Assembly: GCF_000586555.1 (NCBI RefSeq)
Contig: NZ_AZUC01000047.1
Coordinates: 124,001-188,000, forward strand
Direction of reading: 5' to 3'
Length of the DNA: 64,000 bases
Source: Sporosarcina sp. D27
GTDB lineage: Bacteria > Bacillota > Bacilli > Bacillales_A > Planococcaceae
Each line of letters begins with the position of its first letter. Position 1 is the stretch's first letter. The notes beneath the pieces were generated by a model, which ran no database searches, was not told where the DNA came from, and saw only the letters and a program-made list of their open reading frames with translations. Positions 61,869 to 64,000 of this stretch are shown here, one piece after another. The translations under genes were made by a program, and so were the position numbers.

Positions 61869-62771
61869 ATGAAGACAAGAGAACTCGGTAAAAGTAGTCT
61901 AGCTGTTTCCGAGCTGGGACTAGGGTGCATGTCACTCCCAACTAATCGCAACGAAGTAGATGATATTGTTGCAGCCGCACTAGATGCAGGCATCACATTC
62001 TTTGATACTGCAGATTTGTATGAAGGTGGTGCAAATGAGGAAGTTGTCGGACATGCAATCCGCAATCGAAGAGGTGACATCATCCTAGCTACAAAGGTTG
62101 GTAATAAGATGAACCCAGACGGAAAAACATGGCATTGGGATGCTTCAAAAGAACACATCATGGAAGGTGTCAAAGAGAGTCTTAGAAGACTTAGTACGGA
62201 TTATATCGATCTGTATCAGTTACACGGTGGAACAATGGATGATCATGCTGATGAAGTGATTGAAGCGTTTGAACGCCTAAAAGACGAGGGTATAGTCCGC
62301 CAATACGGGATCTCATCCATCCGCCCGAATGTCATTCAACGATTTCTGAAGAACAGTAGCGCCGTTTCTGTGATGATGCAATACAATATGCTCGATCGGC
62401 GTCCTGAAGAATGGTTTTCAATGATCGAAGAGCACAATGCTTCTGTAATCGTGAGAGGGACATTAGCGAAAGGTCTTCTGACAGTTGAGGGTGAGCAACG
62501 AGCTGCTCAGACTGACTCGTTTGTTAGTTATAAGCAACCTTCACTAAGTGAGGCTGTACATAATTTGACAGCAAATGCGACAAATCTCCATGCGGCTGCG
62601 ATTCACTTTTGTCTTCAGAAAGATGCTGTCGCGACTACATTGGTTGGAGCACGCACTCACCAACAGTTGATGGATTCTATTCACGCTTATGAAGTACCAG
62701 TTAGTGATGCAACACTTGACGACCTGACTAAGCTTCTTGAGTTACACAAATACGACCAACATCGAATTTGA
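61869..62771 (+). CDS. yqkF: aldo/keto reductase YqkF
   Basis: NADPH-dependent oxidoreductase of the AKR family, 300 residues, substrate unknown. The catalytic tetrad is visible: Asp and Tyr in FFDTADLYEGG (about residues 44-54), Lys in LATKVGNK (about 76-83) and His in LYQLHGG (about 116-122). The ATG at 61869 follows GGAGG by seven bases; the upstream start at 61827 is rejected. Divergent from nudF as in B. subtilis. Confidence 0.93.
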   Translation: MKTRELGKSSLAVSELGLGCMSLPTNRNEVDDIVAAALDAGITFFDTADLYEGGANEEVVGHAIRNRRGDIILATKVGNKMNPDGKTWHWDASKEHIMEGVKESLRRLSTDYIDLYQLHGGTMDDHADEVIEAFERLKDEGIVRQYGISSIRPNVIQRFLKNSSAVSVMMQYNMLDRRPEEWFSMIEEHNASVIVRGTLAKGLLTVEGEQRAAQTDSFVSYKQPSLSEAVHNLTANATNLHAAAIHFCLQKDAVATTLVGARTHQQLMDSIHAYEVPVSDATLDDLTKLLELHKYDQHRI

Positions 62772-62786
62772 CTCAGATAGTGAATC

Positions 62787-62826
62787 AAAAAAGAGTGGGA
62801 AGCTAAAAACTAGCCCCCACTCTTTT
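62787..62826. terminator. bidirectional terminator between yqkF and the purine permease
   Basis: AAAAAGAGTGG-GCTA and TAGC-CCACTCTTTTT form a strong stem with A/T runs on both sides. Confidence 0.88.
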
Positions 62827-64000
62827 TATGCTTCTTGTTCAGTTAACACAACTGCTTCTTTACGCTTTCGCTTCGGTAGCATATTAAAGATAATATTTAG
62901 CGTAATCGCCGTTATGCTACCTGCGACAATCCCGTTGCTTGTCAATAGTTGGACGCCTTCAGGGAGTTTCGCAAACAACTCTGGTACAACTGATACTCCA
63001 AGTCCGATTCCGACTGAACACGCGACAATCATTGCATTGTCTTGTGATTTAACAACAACAGTGCTGAGCATTTTGATCCCTTGGGATACGACCATTCCGA
63101 ACATTGCAACCATCGCTCCACCAAGAACAGCATTAGGAATAACAGTAGCGAGTGCAGCGACTTTTGGCATGAAACCCAATCCAATCAGCATACCTGCGGT
63201 AATTACGAGAACTTTTCTAGACTTCACACCGGACATTTGTATAAGACCAACATTTTGAGAAAACGTCGTATATGGAAATGCGTTGAAGATTCCTCCTAGA
63301 ACAGATGCAAGGCCTTCTGATCGATACCCTTTTGCAAGATCTTTAGATTTTATGTCTTTTTCACAAATATCCCCGAGTGCAAAATATACTCCTGTTGACT
63401 CTACAAGAGACACCATTGCAACTATCGTCATTGTTAAAATTGGTTGCCAATGGAATGTCGGTGTAGCGATGAAGAATGGTTCCGTAATGTGAAACACGGA
63501 TGCTTCTCCGACAGCTGTGAAGTCAACTACACCCATGAACATCGCTGCGATAGTTCCACCAACCAGGCCAATTAAGATAGCTATCGCCCTTAAAAAGCCT
63601 GTGGAAAAGCGGTATACGAGAACGATGAAAGCAAGTGTTCCGAATGACAACACGATATTTGTAATTGACCCAAAATCAGCAGCTCCCTGTCCACCGCCCA
63701 TGTTGTTAATAGCAACTGGGATTAGTGTGATCCCAATAATAGTTACGACAGAACCTGTAACAACTGGCGGGAAAAACTTGACGAGCTTTCCAAAGAATCC
63801 GCTGATGAGTACGATAATTACACCAGACGCAATGACAGAACCATAAATTGCAGATAAGCCAAACGTATTTCCGATTGCGATCATCGGTCCTACAGCTGTG
63901 AACGTACAACCAAGCACGACAGGAAGTCCAATACCGAAATAACGATTTGTCATAATTTGAAGCAGGGTTGCGACACCACACATCATAATATCGACAGAAA
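62826..64000 (-). CDS. pbuX: nucleobase:cation symporter-2 (xanthine/uracil permease type), 5' end outside window
   Basis: Purine (probably xanthine) permease of the NCS2 family; 391 codons are visible and the N terminus is beyond the right edge. The frame continues upstream of the Met at 63986 as SVDIM to the edge, so that Met is not the start. Multiple transmembrane helices, LPVVLGCTFTAVGPM and the family signature VESTGVYFALG with the downstream YRSEGLAS and NAFPYTTFSQNVGL are present. NCS2 substrate cannot be fixed from motifs alone; PbuX is the best guess. Confidence 0.88.
   Translation of the reverse strand, partial: SVDIMMCGVATLLQIMTNRYFGIGLPVVLGCTFTAVGPMIAIGNTFGLSAIYGSVIASGVIIVLISGFFGKLVKFFPPVVTGSVVTIIGITLIPVAINNMGGGQGAADFGSITNIVLSFGTLAFIVLVYRFSTGFLRAIAILIGLVGGTIAAMFMGVVDFTAVGEASVFHITEPFFIATPTFHWQPILTMTIVAMVSLVESTGVYFALGDICEKDIKSKDLAKGYRSEGLASVLGGIFNAFPYTTFSQNVGLIQMSGVKSRKVLVITAGMLIGLGFMPKVAALATVIPNAVLGGAMVAMFGMVVSQGIKMLSTVVVKSQDNAMIVACSVGIGLGVSVVPELFAKLPEGVQLLTSNGIVAGSITAITLNIIFNMLPKRKRKEAVVLTEQEA

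Noticed and set aside
62737..63258. Plus-strand frame of 173 codons after yqkF
   Set aside because: Lies antisense to the purine permease and crosses the yqkF terminator; no ribosome site.

Overview
This is a 64-kb stretch of core chromosome from an endospore-forming Gram-positive bacterium of the Bacillales, most likely Planococcaceae and Sporosarcina-like. The evidence is low-to-moderate GC, strong AGGAGG-type ribosome sites with frequent TTG/GTG starts, sporulation and germination genes (spoIIAA-AB-sigF, spoVAF, spoIVA, sleB-ypeB, a spoIIM-position gene), bacillithiol genes (bshA, ypdA) and gene order that tracks Bacillus subtilis for almost the whole window. The genus is an inference. Nearly all genes are on the minus strand; plus-strand exceptions are ypjC, fer, ypuF and yqkF. 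I see no tRNA, rRNA, phage, transposon, IS element, CRISPR array or defence island.

Layout, left to right (transcription mostly right to left). 1-3121: cca (cut by the window edge), bshA, dapB, mazG-like. 3226-8804: ypjC, a YugP-type protease, ypjA, the menaquinol:cytochrome c reductase operon qcrABC, ypiF, ypiB. 8806-16326: ypiA and the shikimate/aromatic block aroC-aroB-aroH-hisC-tyrA-aroA. 16440-21608: cheR, ndk, the heptaprenyl-diphosphate/menaquinone genes hepS-menG-hepT, mtrB (TRAP), folE and HU. 21763-28592: spoIVA, yphF, yphE, gpsA, der, the S1 protein and plsC. 28589-38155: cmk, motI/ypfA, sleB-ypeB, prsW, ypdA, ypbG, ypbE, recQ-ypbB. 38263-39547: fer, then ribU under an FMN riboswitch. 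39548-48236: rsiX-sigX, resDE, resABC, rluB. 48450-54803: a DD-carboxypeptidase, scpAB, ypuF, ribT, a tiny membrane-protein gene, lysA, spoVAF. 54804-64000: sigF, spoIIAB, spoIIAA, pdp, deoB, xerD, fur, spoIIM-like, nudF, yqkF and a purine permease cut by the right edge.

Functional themes: respiration and its redox control (qcrABC, cytochrome c biogenesis resABC, ResDE, menaquinone synthesis), aromatic and lysine/diaminopimelate synthesis, sporulation and germination, and chromosome segregation and ribosome biogenesis (scpAB, xerD, der, rluB). Several promoters and about twenty intrinsic terminators can be read directly.

The most informative signals are departures from the B. subtilis order and compact regulatory structures, not a new gene system. 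mgsA-bshB1, the trp operon, spmAB, dacF and spoVAA-AE are absent from their usual positions. spoVAF abuts sigF. ResD-like boxes lie at similar distances upstream of both qcrA and resA. A palindrome upstream of motI overlaps both its probable promoter and its ribosome site. A bidirectional terminator carries two stop codons in its loop. I did not find an undescribed multi-gene system.
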